The notes under the pieces were generated by a model. That model saw only the letters and a program-made list of their open reading frames with translations, made no database searches and was not told the DNA's origin. Of a DNA stretch of 64,000 nucleotides, positions 9,870-18,775 are shown piece by piece. Both the position numbers and the translations under genes were made by a program. Numbering within the stretch: the stretch's first letter is position 1; each line of letters opens with the position of its first letter. Where the stretch lies: assembly GCA_012656075.1 (NCBI GenBank), contig JAAKBF010000089.1, positions 186,001 through 250,000 of the forward strand, in the 5' to 3' direction. Origin of the DNA: Phytophthora hibernalis (taxonomy: Eukaryota; Oomycota; Peronosporomycetes; Peronosporales; Peronosporaceae).

Positions 9870-11426
9870 TTAAGCCTCGTCGAAAATTTGCTCGAAAATG
9901 CGAAGACCGGTACGATTAGCCGGAGGCTGAGCACTCTTGTCACAAGCCAGAGGTTCTGGCTCGTTGGGATCAGTGTCCTCCTGCAAAGTCCTCTCGACGT
10001 CGCCCACGAAAAAGTCTCCAGGAGCAAATACTGGGAACTCGGGATTGCGCGGACGAAAACACGTGTTGTATGGGTGCAACTCTGGACGAGTCACCCACCA
10101 CACTTGCCAGCGCTGTTGAACGTCTAAATCCTTGAGCTCAGCGAACCAATCCGAACGAGACGGGAACATGGGCTGGTTAATCAACGAATACGTGGGGACC
10201 GTAGGCTCAAAATAGAGTTCGGAGTCGAGACTCGGCGAAGGACCTTGATCTGAGCGAGAACTGGCCGCAACCCGGAGCGCCTCCTCGTAAGACTTCATGA
10301 CGATCCGCAACAGGTCACCTCGGCGCTTACGCTCAAGAGTATACACTGTCCACAACTCGTGGATGGCGGCGAACTCCAACACGGGCGAGCTTGGGTTCAG
10401 GTCTGGATGTAAACCCAACAAAACACTTGAGTCCACGATCCAGTGGTTCCTCTCCCAGAGAGCCACGAAAATCTTGGTACGAGAATCGTGAGGTTGCGAC
10501 TCGTCGAATTCCCGACTATCGCCCAGGAAACGAGCCCAAGCGTCGCAAACGATCATCAACGGGGTCGTCGATTTCGCCGACTTCTTTTTAGAATGCAGAC
10601 GTTGGCGGGCGGCATCAATCTCGCTCGCCGAGACGAAAATTGGAGTCTCCGGGAACTTGGCGAGGACTTGTTGGCATGGATGAGACGGATTGAACACATC
10701 CATCCACTTCTGAAGCCCGTCGAGAGTAGTTGGCGTCGGCGCCACACTAGACTTGGCTACGATATCTAGCATCGTGACCGGAGAACGACAAGCCAACATT
10801 TTCGCCCAGCAACGCGCAGACCCATAATGATAGAACTCCACGTTGAGAGTCTGACGCATAGAAGGGGTCTCTCGAACCTCGCGCGCAACCGCCTGTGCCG
10901 CACGAGCGCGCAGTGTCGTGATTGGCAACTGCAACGGTGCTGGCAATTCCACCGTGCCAGGAGCCGGCAAAGGCTGACTCTGCGAAGGAGTGCTCGGAGT
11001 CTTCTGGGACGATTTCGACGAGTTGAGACCTGTCGAACGCTTGGAAGCAGCCGGATCCTTGCCCTTCGCAGACGACTTTGCGACAGGAGCATCGGCCCGT
11101 GTCGTCTTGGGTACTGAAGCCTTAAACTTGTCCTCCTGGGAGACCGGGGCAGCCTTGCTCGATGACTTGGGACCAGAATCACTAACGTTCGACGAGTTCT
11201 TGGCTTTCTTAGCAGTCCAGCGAGAAGACTTGGGAGCTGCTCGCTTCTTCGACGAACCCTTCGATCGAGGAGCCGGTGCACTCCCTCGCTTGACAGAACG
11301 TGGAGCTTTTCGACGAGCATCGGCATAGCTCTGTAGCTTGCCGCGAGGAGGCGCCCGGTCCGTGAGAACAATGGTGCTAGCGGACGATGAACTTGATACC
11401 AGCTCTGAAGCAACAGAGTCAAACAT
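9870..11426 (-). CDS. Antisense accessory ORF of Ty3 family A, C-terminal part (518 aa)
   Basis: A 518-codon frame runs opposite to pol in the interval between chromodomain and 3' LTR. The first ~190 residues are Ser/Lys/Ala-rich and very basic. The remainder looks like a folded domain with Trp-rich blocks such as LWERNHWIVD, ELWTVYTLERKRRGDLL and LQKWMDVFNPSHPCQQ. The same blocks recur in family B antisense at 57.3-58.4 kb (LWERRHWVQV, AWTEYNKARNLRADRL), so the domain is conserved between families. The open frame continues upstream of the first Met to the copia junction near 11,475, so this is probably only the C-terminal part of a longer spliced gene. I do not recognise the fold. It is intact although the sense pol in this copy is broken. 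Confidence 0.65.
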   Translation of the reverse strand: MFDSVASELVSSSSSASTIVLTDRAPPRGKLQSYADARRKAPRSVKRGSAPAPRSKGSSKKRAAPKSSRWTAKKAKNSSNVSDSGPKSSSKAAPVSQEDKFKASVPKTTRADAPVAKSSAKGKDPAASKRSTGLNSSKSSQKTPSTPSQSQPLPAPGTVELPAPLQLPITTLRARAAQAVAREVRETPSMRQTLNVEFYHYGSARCWAKMLACRSPVTMLDIVAKSSVAPTPTTLDGLQKWMDVFNPSHPCQQVLAKFPETPIFVSASEIDAARQRLHSKKKSAKSTTPLMIVCDAWARFLGDSREFDESQPHDSRTKIFVALWERNHWIVDSSVLLGLHPDLNPSSPVLEFAAIHELWTVYTLERKRRGDLLRIVMKSYEEALRVAASSRSDQGPSPSLDSELYFEPTVPTYSLINQPMFPSRSDWFAELKDLDVQQRWQVWWVTRPELHPYNTCFRPRNPEFPVFAPGDFFVGDVERTLQEDTDPNEPEPLACDKSAQPPANRTGLRIFEQIFDEA

Positions 11427-11473
11427 GTCCGAGGCTGAAACGGAATCGACGTCTTCAAGTGATGATTTGAGCC

Positions 11474-12162
11474 GTGAAAATAAGACACCTGGTGCCTTTC
11501 TGTCGGATTGATGTGACTGAAGGTGATTCGTTGACAGCTTCTCCAGTAGCTGCCACAGCGGTCAGCAGATCACCTGTGGTGGCGACAGCTACGAGACCCG
11601 ATGGTACTGGAATAATTGAGAGCGGGTGCTCCCAGCACATCTGCTTCTCGCGAGATTTGTTCACCAGTCTAAACCCCTGCGGTGGAACCGTCACTGTCGC
11701 GAACAATGAGACTGCTCCAGTGAAAGGAGTTGGCAGTGTTATCATTCATGTCCTAGACTCGGAGAGCAACTTGCAGCAATTGGAACTGAGTGACATGCTT
11801 TTCTTATCTGAGCTGCGAAAGAATTTGATTTCGGTGACGCAGTTGGCGATGAAGGGAGTCATTTTTGATTTTCATTCGACTCCAGGTAAGGCAATTCTCG
11901 AACTCGGAAATCTGCGTTTGACCAGCGAGAGCCAGAATGGTGTGTGTGTGTGATTAACGCAATGAACAAGCAGCAGTTGGCTCTTTATGTATTTCCTCAG
12001 TTCACGATCGATCTAGCACATCGTCGTTTTGGTCATGCTAGCAAATCCATTTTGAACAAAATGCTGACGAAGAAGCTGGTGACGGGACTGAGAGTGATTC
12101 GATCAAGTACTGATGACGAGGAACCTTGTGATGCCTGTCAGCTCGGAACAAAGGGACGGTGA
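11474..12162 (+). pseudogene. Copia protease and GAG-pre-integrase domain
   Basis: The protease block reads IIESGCSQHICF where copia proteases have D-S-G at the active site, so the catalytic Asp is replaced by Glu. The following residues (NLISVTQLAMKG) fit the rest of the copia protease. A stop at the end of a GTGTGTGTGTG run near 11,950 splits it from the pre-integrase domain, which has AHRRFGHAS and the CDAC zinc-binding pair of the HHCC finger. The polyprotein is therefore broken and the protease is probably inactive even if read through. Confidence 0.8.
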
Positions 12163-12862
12163 TCATTCCCCCGGCTTCGAGACAGAGTGTTTTGGGGTGC
12201 AACGACGTTGTTCACAGTGACATCTGCGGACCAATCGATATTCCATCTATGCACGGGAAGCGCTACGTGCTTATTTTTGTCGATGTGTTTTCTCACTATT
12301 GCCATGTCTACCTGTTGGAGCGTCGCAGTGAGTTCTTCGATTGTTTTGTACGGCACAAAGATGCAATTGAAAACCATCACAACCGGTCATTACGCAAGTT
12401 TATCAGTGATAACGGCGGCGAGTATGTGTCGGATCGATTCAAAGCTTTCTGTGAAGTGCACGGGATTGTACGGCACACCACGGTGGCACACACACCAGAG
12501 CAGAACGGTATGGCAGAGGTTCGCTTCCGTATTCTTTTCAACAAGGTCCGTACAGTCTTGATTGATAGCAATTCGCCGAAACAACTATGGGGGAGGATCT
12601 ACTGTCAGTCGTCTTCCTGCAGAATCGGACACTGAATGCAACAAAGCAGCGTGTTCCGTTTGAAGCCTGGCACGGATTTCCTCCAGATGTGTCCCAACTT
12701 CGAGTGTTTGGATCTTTCGCCTATGTTTACTTGCCAACCAAGTCTGGCACATCATCGGCGGGGAGGAGTTCTGGTGGTACTCGGTCTACGAAGCGGCAAA
12801 AGCTAGACTATCGCTCCGTACGAGGTATATTTGTTGGCTATGCGCCGCAACAGAAAGCATGA
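12159..12862 (+). pseudogene. Copia integrase core
   Basis: The catalytic core is recognisable from VVHSDICGP (first Asp), FISDNGGEYVS (second Asp) and TPEQNGMAEV (Glu), with the spacing normal for copia. A frameshift near 12,590 moves to a second frame with PFEAWHGFPPDVSQLRVFGS and the RGIFVGYAP block, both hallmarks of the copia integrase C-terminal region. Normally this is one continuous polyprotein with protease and RT, so the break is a sign of decay or of a base error. Confidence 0.85.
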
Positions 12863-12895
12863 AAAGTACTTGACTGCTCGAGTGGCGGCATTCTG

Positions 12896-14264
12896 GTGTC
12901 TTGTCATGTGTCGTTTGATGAGACTTTCTCGCCTGCGGCGGAAGAATTGCGTAGACAAGAGTTTCGTTCCCTTAGTAACAGACTGGCGGTTGACTTCAAT
13001 TACTATACAAGGTCGACCACTAGCGAAACAGACCTTCTCTTCTACAGCCAACAACCGCCGGCTGAGAAGCCCACGGCACGTGATGTCGAACTACTGAAGG
13101 ACTTCGTGAGTTCTTTTGAGTTATCGGAAGTTAATCTTACCCAAGCGCGACCTGCACTTCTAGACTACGATCCGGTGGCGTGTGCAGTGATTGATCAGAT
13201 CTCACCACAAGTGCTTACCAAGAGATGCAAAGCACGAAATCCAGTGCTACATGCGGCCCGAAAACAGCAGGAGGCAGCAGCACTCGTGACGTTGGAGAAT
13301 GTTGCTGCTAAGACGTCGATGGACAAGCTGGTGTCAAGTGGAATCGCGGCAGAGCCAAAGTCGTACAGCGATGCAGTGTCGCGACCAGATGCTCGTCATT
13401 GGAAAGAGGCGATCAACAAGGAAATGGCTTCACTAAAATCTAACAAGACGTGGACTGTGATGCCTTTGCCACAAGGTAAACGAACTCTCTCCTGCCGATG
13501 GTTGTTCAAGATAAAATACAAGAGCGATGGCAGTATTGAGAGGCACAAGGCGCGCCTGGTCGTAATCGGGTATCAGCAAGTCAAGTACATTGACTTCGAC
13601 GAGATTTTGCTCCCGTGGTTCGACTCGAGTCTCTGCGAGTACTGCTGGCAATTGCATGTATCGAAGATCTCGAGTGCCATCAGATGGATATCGAGACAGC
13701 ATTTTTGAATGGGTCGTTGGACGAAGAGGTGTACATGAAGCAGCCAAAAGGAATGGAGATAGATGGAAAAGAGGGCTGGGTCATAAGAGTTTGTACGGAT
13801 TAAAGCAGGCTCCACGCACGTGGCACAAGGCGCTGACATCGTTTATTACTCGAGAAGGGTTTGAAAAGCTGAGCTGTGAGTCATGTGTCTACGTTCGAAG
13901 AAGTCGCGGGGAGTTAGAGATAGTTGCAATCTACGTTGACGATTTGCTCCTGCTTTGTAAGTCTACTGGCGTCATGAATGCCTTGAAGCAGTCCATCTGT
14001 GGGGCCTTTAAGGACAAGAATCTCGGAGAAGTAAGTTTTATCCTCGGACTTAAGGTTACTCGTGATCGCTCGGTGCGCAAGCTGTGGATCAACCAGGAGG
14101 CCAACGTTAAATCCATCCTGCAACAGTTTAAAATGGAGCATGGGGCCGGTGTCGCTACCCCGACGGCATCGGGCAAGAAATTGTCGAATCAGCAGGCTCC
14201 ATCAAGTGAAGAAGCTGCTTCTAAGATGCTAAAAAGCCTTTTCGACAAGCCGTGGGATGCTTGA
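12896..14264 (+). pseudogene. Copia reverse transcriptase
   Basis: The frame has the copia blocks WKEAINKEMASL, LSCRWLFKIKYKSDG and RHKARLVVIGYQQ. It then breaks near 13,590, is continued by MDIETAFLNGSLDEEVYMKQP in a second frame, and by SLYGLKQAPRTWH and IVAIYVDDLLLL in a third. YVDD is the catalytic motif and is intact. At least two frameshifts (near 13,600 and 13,800) separate the three pieces. The end of the last frame overlaps the start of the RNase H frame by a few codons in another phase. Confidence 0.88.
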
Positions 14265-14899
14265 TGTACCAGATGATCGGTAGCCGACCGGACATTGCTT
14301 TTGCTATTCAAGACGTGAGTAGGTACCTGTCAAATTACGGCGAAGCACACTGGGAGGCGGTGAAGCGGTGCATCGGGTATCTCAAGGCAACTCAAGCCCA
14401 TGGTCTTGAGTTTAGTGGCGATTCAGTGACCTTAAGAGCCTACACGGATTCGGACTATGCGGGGTGCGAAGATGATCGGAGATCTGTATCGGGCTACGTG
14501 ACGATGATCGGAAATTGTACAGTCACTTGGAGCTCGCGAAAACAGCGCATTGTGGCCCAATCTACCGCGGAGGCAGAGTATGTAGCGCTGGCACATTGCA
14601 CTAGAGAAGTATTGTTCCTGCGACAGCTTTCGAAGGAACTTGGGTATGAGCAGGGGTCAACCGTGGTGAACGAACATAACCAAGCGTGTATCGCTATCGC
14701 AGAAAACCCAGCTCACCATTCCCGGATCAAGCACATTGATGTGCGTTATCATTTCATTCGAGAGCATGTGCAGCTCAGGGAGGTGGTTCTGCAATATGTT
14801 GTGTCAAAGGAAAACGGGGCTGATACAATGACCAAGGGACTGCGAAGGGAGAAATTTGAATATTTCTGGAAGGAGATGAACGTGAAGTCGGTGCAGTAA
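14252..14899 (+). pseudogene. Copia RNase H
   Basis: RNase H removes the RNA strand after first-strand synthesis. Blocks are SRPDIAFAIQDVSRY, AYTDSDYAGCEDDRRS (first Asp), STAEAEYVAL (Glu) and SRIKHIDVRYHFIRE. The usual third acidic residue in the D-N-Q block is His here (EHNQACIA), so activity is doubtful. The frame ends in TMTKGLRREKFEYF, the normal copia C-terminus, about 220 bases ahead of the LTR. Confidence 0.85.
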
Positions 14900-15114
14900 G
14901 GCCTTATGTCTGCCAAGTTCGCTGTGTGAGGTGTAAATAGATCATGAGAAGGCGTCAAAGTGATTCACAAAAGTCTGTCTTTGCTACAGCCGCTAACAAC
15001 CTAGGAAGTTGCGTGTTGACGGACTTGGAGGGGATTGGCGAGATCAATTGATGGGGATCTGGGTGCAAGTGAAGCATGGAATCGAAGCAAGTCAGCATAA
15101 CTAAAATTCGCACT

Positions 15115-15349
15115 GCGGGGAGTGTTGAAATTGTCAGTGCGTCCATGCTGTAGGTAAACGCTTGCGATACCATGGGACAAGGAAATCTGAGCGAGGGTTG
15201 GTTGCGTACTCCGAGTACATGGTAGACTAAGTTACTGGTTGGTAGAGCTTGAGATCGTAGTGAAGGAGAGCTTCCCTGGTCAATCGTGCTCATGGTTGCA
15301 CCGGTCTGCTCTCCTCACTTTGGCTTTGCTAAATACACGTAAGGCAACA
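15115..15349 (+). repeat. Copia 3' LTR (227 bp) with polypurine tract
   Basis: The LTR starts TGTTGAAATT at 15123 and ends AAGGCAACA at 15349, so its tips are the perfect inverted pair TGTTG/CAACA expected for a copia LTR. The purine-rich GCGGGGAG just before it (15115-15122) fits the plus-strand primer site. No second copy of this LTR is present in the window. The following five bases, CTTCA, would be one side of the target duplication, but the other side is lost with the 5' end. Confidence 0.7.
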
Positions 15350-15891
15350 ACTTCAGGGAGTGCAGCCAGCTCCCTCATCCAGTTCCCATTTCAAGTGCAC
15401 TGCTTAAATTAAAACCTACGAATTCTGCGTTAATGCATCGTCGTCCCCTATGATCACCTCGTCCCTAGAAGAAGCGCGAGAAAGATGCGACCGGCGACTA
15501 AGTTGCAGACAACGCTGCCGCCACCGTCATCTTAGTGGCGGGTCATCTCCCGCTGCTGGCTCCACGCGTGGAGTCGTTCTCTGTCTGCGGGTAGCAGTCG
15601 CCCCAGCACAAAAAACGCAATTCTTCGAACTACGCGTCCCCGTGCTTCCCAGTTGCGGCACCCTTGTTGCATGAATTCTCTGAAATACCTCGATGAACTT
15701 TGGCACTCCACGCGTATCGTTGTTTCAGCCAATGGATTACGAATAACCTCCTTTTCTACCAATCCCATTCCACCCAACCGTGCCATAACCCTCAAAACTC
15801 TTGCTCTCATCAAGGACGGATCCAGTCATTTGGCGATTCGCACCCAGCCCGACAAGTCCAAGTGTGCACACGTCGCAGATATCACTTCAAC
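15350..15891 (+). promoter_or_regulatory. Upstream region of the DUF962 gene with an Inr-like site near 15,765
   Basis: There is no transposon domain here. A CCATTCCACCCAACC stretch at 15765-15779 resembles the oomycete initiator consensus (Y-C-A-T-T-Y-Y followed by CA-rich bases) and lies about 120 bases ahead of the chosen ATG, within the usual 5' UTR range. No TATA box is visible, as is normal for oomycete genes. The assignment is from consensus only. Confidence 0.3.
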
Positions 15892-16497
15892 ATGGTGGCT
15901 TGGGCCGACCGCTTCGACCTGGAGAAGCAAGTGACGTTCTACGTGTCGTATCACGACAACAAGATCAACCAGTACATCCACTTCGCTTGCATCTGGCAGA
16001 TTTTCATCTCGGCGCTTTGTCTGTTCGCGTCGCTCGAAGCCTTTGCTGAGCCTCCAAGTTCTCTGGTATCACTGTCCTTGGGTCAGTACATGCTGTTCAA
16101 TCCGTCCTGCATCCTGGCAGGGGTCTACATGTTGTGGTACATCCAATTGGACCACATTGCAGGCTCGCTGGGCGCCGTCCTGGTCTTCCTCAGCTACCTC
16201 TTCGCCAACTTCTTCGTGCAGGACTACGCCCCCACCCACTTGGAGCGCCCTGGTTGGCAGGTCGCGCTGTTCGTGCACTGCTTCGCGTGGATCATGCAGT
16301 TCATTGGCCACGGAGTCTTCGAGCGTCGCAAACCCGCGCTTTTCGACAGTCTGGACCAAGCCTTGGTGACGGCGCCCATGTTCGTGCTGCTGGAGGCGCT
16401 CTTCGCGCTCGGATACCGCCCCGAGCTCTACAAGCGCGTGTCGGCTGCAGCCAAGGAGAATGTCAAGGCGTTCCGAGCCTCAGGCAAGATGCTGTAG
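15892..16497 (+). CDS. DUF962/Mpo1-like membrane protein
   Basis: The 201-residue protein belongs to the YGL010w/Mpo1 family (DUF962). Yeast Mpo1 is an ER iron-dependent dioxygenase that shortens 2-hydroxy fatty acids during phytosphingosine breakdown. The N-terminal block has the family His pair (YVSYHDNKINQYIHF), and four to five hydrophobic segments follow, with a conserved GHGVFERRKPAL block before the last two. The ATG at 15892 is chosen because upstream codons in the same frame look like 5' UTR. The frame is intact, without introns, and of normal family length. A 140-bp piece of it (16069-16208) is repeated in inverse orientation downstream. It is one of few ordinary host genes in the window. 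Confidence 0.88.
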   Translation: MVAWADRFDLEKQVTFYVSYHDNKINQYIHFACIWQIFISALCLFASLEAFAEPPSSLVSLSLGQYMLFNPSCILAGVYMLWYIQLDHIAGSLGAVLVFLSYLFANFFVQDYAPTHLERPGWQVALFVHCFAWIMQFIGHGVFERRKPALFDSLDQALVTAPMFVLLEALFALGYRPELYKRVSAAAKENVKAFRASGKML

Positions 16498-16772
16498 GTG
16501 GTTGAAGAGGAGGCTCGTGCTGGATTTCAAGTTGCGTAGATCCATGAATGCAAATTAGTGTTGAAAAACTCGAGACTTCGTTTGCTTCGTGAAGTTTACG
16601 GGGCACGAATCGTGCCGCAAGACCCCATACTCCAGTTTTGAAGCGCTCTTCAGTTGGCCTTACGGTTTAGGTTCGTTTGCACAAGCACATGCTGAAGGAT
16701 ATGTATGCTGCGAGCGTGTAAATTCAGAGCTCAGCTATAATATAATAATACATGTATTAATAGTCCTGCACT

Positions 16773-16911
16773 TGGCGAAGAGGTAGCTGAGGAGACCAGG
16801 ACGGCGCCCAGCGAGCCTGCAATGTGGTCCAATTGGATGTACCACAACATGTAGACCCCTGCCAGGATGCAGGACGGATTGAACAGCATGTACTGACCCA
16901 AGGGCAGTGAG
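16773..16911 (-). pseudogene. Inverted partial copy of the DUF962 gene
   Basis: About 139 bases are almost identical to positions 16069-16208 of the gene, read on the opposite strand, with a few substitutions and one deleted T that breaks the frame after GAVLV. The encoded middle membrane segment is recognisable (YMLFNPSCILAGVYMLWY). The copy lies about 270 bases after the stop of its parent, so the two can pair as a long hairpin in a read-through transcript. No transposon end is visible at its borders. Confidence 0.92.
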
Positions 16912-17239
16912 ATCACTTCGTGGCATCTGCATACGCGACCTGGTTCGCACCAGGGTTGTAGAACTGGGGTTTGGGGTTTACCCGCCAAAAGAAAAATGGA
17001 TTTAACAGATTTTTAATAGTACTATTTAAAGTAAATAGTAATTTGAACATGCTATTTTATGTAAATATTAGCACTAAACTACGTTGGTAACGGTGCAAAT
17101 GGACTGGAAAATGGATTGGAGACATGATCACACCTCTTCAGACCTTTCTCTGTACCGTTGTCCAATCCCCACCGCTCGATTGCACTCACTTCGAAAGGCG
17201 CGCTCAAGGACACAAGCTTCATCTGGTCGTAATCAAGCC
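16912..17239. other. Gene-free stretch ahead of the RXLR gene, with a palindrome
   Basis: An AT-rich palindrome TACTATTTA-AAG-TAAATAGTA lies at 17020-17040 with a 9-bp perfect stem. A CACTCACTTCGAAAGG stretch near 17,185-17,200 resembles the oomycete initiator weakly and lies about 50 bases ahead of the effector ATG. Nothing else is recognisable. Confidence 0.4.
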
Positions 17240-17710
17240 ATGAATCTGCACTTCCCGGTGGTGACTGCAGTCGCTGTTTTCGCAAGCTGCAACGCTGTAT
17301 CAACGCCGACAATCTCGGGGCAGTCGAATCTCTCGACGATATCGTCGATCAACGCGGCTCAGACTCTTTCAAATGCCCAGGTGGACAGTAAAATGGTGAG
17401 GCGTCTAAGAATCAAGATTGACGGAGACAACGACGACGAAAACACAGAGGAAGACGAGAGGACTGGTGCGAATCTCAGCAAGGTCGATGATGTTGTCGAC
17501 GATATCACTACCGACAATTTGATCCAGCTGTTCAAGGGCTGGAAACACAAAACTCTTGAAGAAATCCTTTCCACTCCTTCTCTGCAAAGTCTTCCGAACA
17601 AATGGTTTATGGAGAGACTGCATATGTATGGTATGTACAAATGGATGGGAGAGGAACAGTTTATAGTGTACTACTTGAAATCAGTACGACGACCACGCGT
17701 GGGTAAGTAA
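17240..17710 (+). CDS. Candidate RXLR-dEER effector, secreted
   Basis: The 156-residue protein starts with a typical secretion signal (hydrophobic core around VVTAVAVFASC, cut expected near residue 20). R-R-L-R lies at residues 54-57 and an acidic run ending E-D-E-R at 71-74, the normal spacing for the RXLR-dEER leader that marks host-translocated oomycete effectors. The C-terminal ~80 residues contain Trp and Tyr in an arrangement reminiscent of a single W/Y-type helical unit (NKWFMERL, MYGMYKWM). The ATG at 17240 is preferred over one 52 codons upstream because it places the signal peptide at the N-terminus. The gene is intronless and flanked by AT-rich repeats. The stop lies inside a perfect donor-like GGTAAGTAA. 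Confidence 0.82.
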   Translation: MNLHFPVVTAVAVFASCNAVSTPTISGQSNLSTISSINAAQTLSNAQVDSKMVRRLRIKIDGDNDDENTEEDERTGANLSKVDDVVDDITTDNLIQLFKGWKHKTLEEILSTPSLQSLPNKWFMERLHMYGMYKWMGEEQFIVYYLKSVRRPRVGK

Positions 17711-18162
17711 TCTACAATACCCACACAATGCCCAACGATCGCTTTCACGTGTTCTCGTGTAATATGAAGTGAAGCGCAAGAGATGTTTTTAAAAATTAAC
17801 TGATGCAAGTATTATAGTGCTTGTTGTTGGAAAAGAAGAAAGGAGCATAGGCTGTGATTTATCTAATCAGCCCTTGCCCAATACATGGCTCCTGAGCTCC
17901 TTACGGTTGAACTCTCTGCGGCTTCGAAGCACCTGAGGTTTTGTTGTGTTTACGCGTCACCAACAAAGGCTACATGTATTACATGTACCTACATGTATTA
18001 ATACTACTTGTACATAGTGGCTTGGCTTCGTTGATTGCCGTGATATTGGCGGCAAAACAAGAGCTACATGTACCGGTATCGATTCAGCAGTGCCAGCAAG
18101 ATACTGGCTCGTAAACAGTACCCTTGTTTTGCGCCTTCCTTGCTCGAGTGGATACTATTTTT
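17711..18162. other. No gene seen; several TACATGTA words
   Basis: This is the 3' flank of the effector gene. The palindrome TACATGTA occurs several times between about 17,970 and 18,072, next to CATGTATTA, a word also seen near 16,750. No frame or terminal repeat is convincing. Confidence 0.4.
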
Positions 18163-18305
18163 AAAAAGAGGCCGTATTAATGCTTATACAGTTCTAAATG
18201 AAGATGAATTCTTCATTTAGTGATTTCGCCTGCTAACTTCTTAAAGTTAGCAGGCGAAATTCATCTTCATTTAGAAAAGTAAATGCATTAATACGGCCTC
18301 TTTTT
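18163..18305. repeat. 143-bp snapback hairpin (fold-back MITE-like)
   Basis: The outer arms pair perfectly over 21 bases: AAAAAGAGGCCGTATTAATGC against its complement at 18285-18305. A middle pair AAATGAAGATGAA and an inner pair of at least 16 bases (TTTCGCCTGCTAACTT) close around a CTT loop. A short unpaired copy of the middle arm, TTCTTCATTT, sits on the left side. The whole unit can fold back almost end to end, as in fold-back MITEs or hairpin small-RNA precursors. There is no coding capacity. Confidence 0.9.
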
Positions 18306-18306
18306 C

Positions 18307-18678
18307 GAGCATCTCCACCGGTCCGATCAAAAGTTAAAAGTAAAAGTCATTTAAATGCTTTGATGGGCTTTCGTTGACAGATTTAACACCGATACTTCGT
18401 AAAACCAGATAGCATTCAGTACAGTCGGCACGTACGTTGAAATCTAACTCTCCCATTGGCTAAGGATGAAGTCTGCGGCGAAATTATCAGGTTGCGTATA
18501 CAGGTACATGTGCATCCACGTTCACCACTCCAAGTTGTCGCGCCCCTATCATACTAGTACCTCTGTCAAACCTGGCCAGGGTTTGACAGCAATCACCAAT
18601 TTGACCCACGTTTGACCTCACTGGTGCGAGATCGACTCCGATCAAATCGTCGGTTAGACCCCACCGGTGGAGATGCTC
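18307..18678. mobile_element. 372-bp element with 16-bp terminal inverted repeats
   Basis: GAGCATCTCCACCGGT at the left end is matched by its exact complement at 18663-18678. An inner GATCAAA word near each end adds similarity. Length, lack of coding and TIRs fit a non-autonomous DNA transposon. The flanking bases (TTC left, TTA right) do not give a clean target duplication, so the family is undecided. It starts one base after the snapback hairpin, so one may have inserted at the tip of the other. Confidence 0.7.
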
Positions 18679-18733
18679 TTAGTGGGCCAGAATTCTGTGA
18701 ACTCGTCCATAATCGCGCAGGGGGCCTTTTGTT

Positions 18734-18775
18734 ATTATTACAGTAGCAACATGAATTATTACAGTAGCAACATGA
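18734..18775 (+). repeat. Two exact 21-bp tandem copies
   Basis: ATTATTACAGTAGCAACATGA occurs twice head to tail with no spacer. The first three bases of a further ATT follow. This is a simple local duplication with no visible function. Confidence 0.9.

Larger units (their letters stand above)
2497..11478 (+). mobile_element. Ty3 chromovirus family A, decayed, with an antisense ORF at its 3' side
   Basis: The order is gag, aspartic protease, linker, RT, RNase H-like tether, second RNase H, HHCC zinc finger, integrase core, GPY/F region and chromodomain, which is the order of Ty3 chromoviruses. After the chromodomain comes a long frame on the opposite strand. No LTR is visible at either end: the left side abuts an inverted Ty3 scrap and the right side is cut by a copia element. 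In-frame stops and frameshifts are scattered through gag and pol, some on homopolymer runs. The 9-bp word ACTCGGCGA and its complement recur through the whole element. Confidence 0.85.
11479..15349 (+). mobile_element. Ty1/copia element, 5'-truncated, with 3' LTR
   Basis: The order is protease, GAG-pre-integrase, integrase, RT and RNase H, which defines Ty1/copia. Gag and the 5' LTR are missing: the element starts inside the Gag-protease joint, directly against the antisense ORF of family A, so it replaced or deleted the rest of that element. A polypurine tract and a 227-bp 3' LTR close the right side. Stops and frameshifts mark it as inactive. Codon and base use differ from the CG-rich Ty3 neighbours. 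Confidence 0.85.

Noticed and set aside
15892..17710. Functional pairing of the DUF962 gene with the RXLR gene as an operon-like unit
   Set aside because: They are separate eukaryotic genes with a repeat-filled gap of about 740 bases, and adjacency alone says nothing about function.
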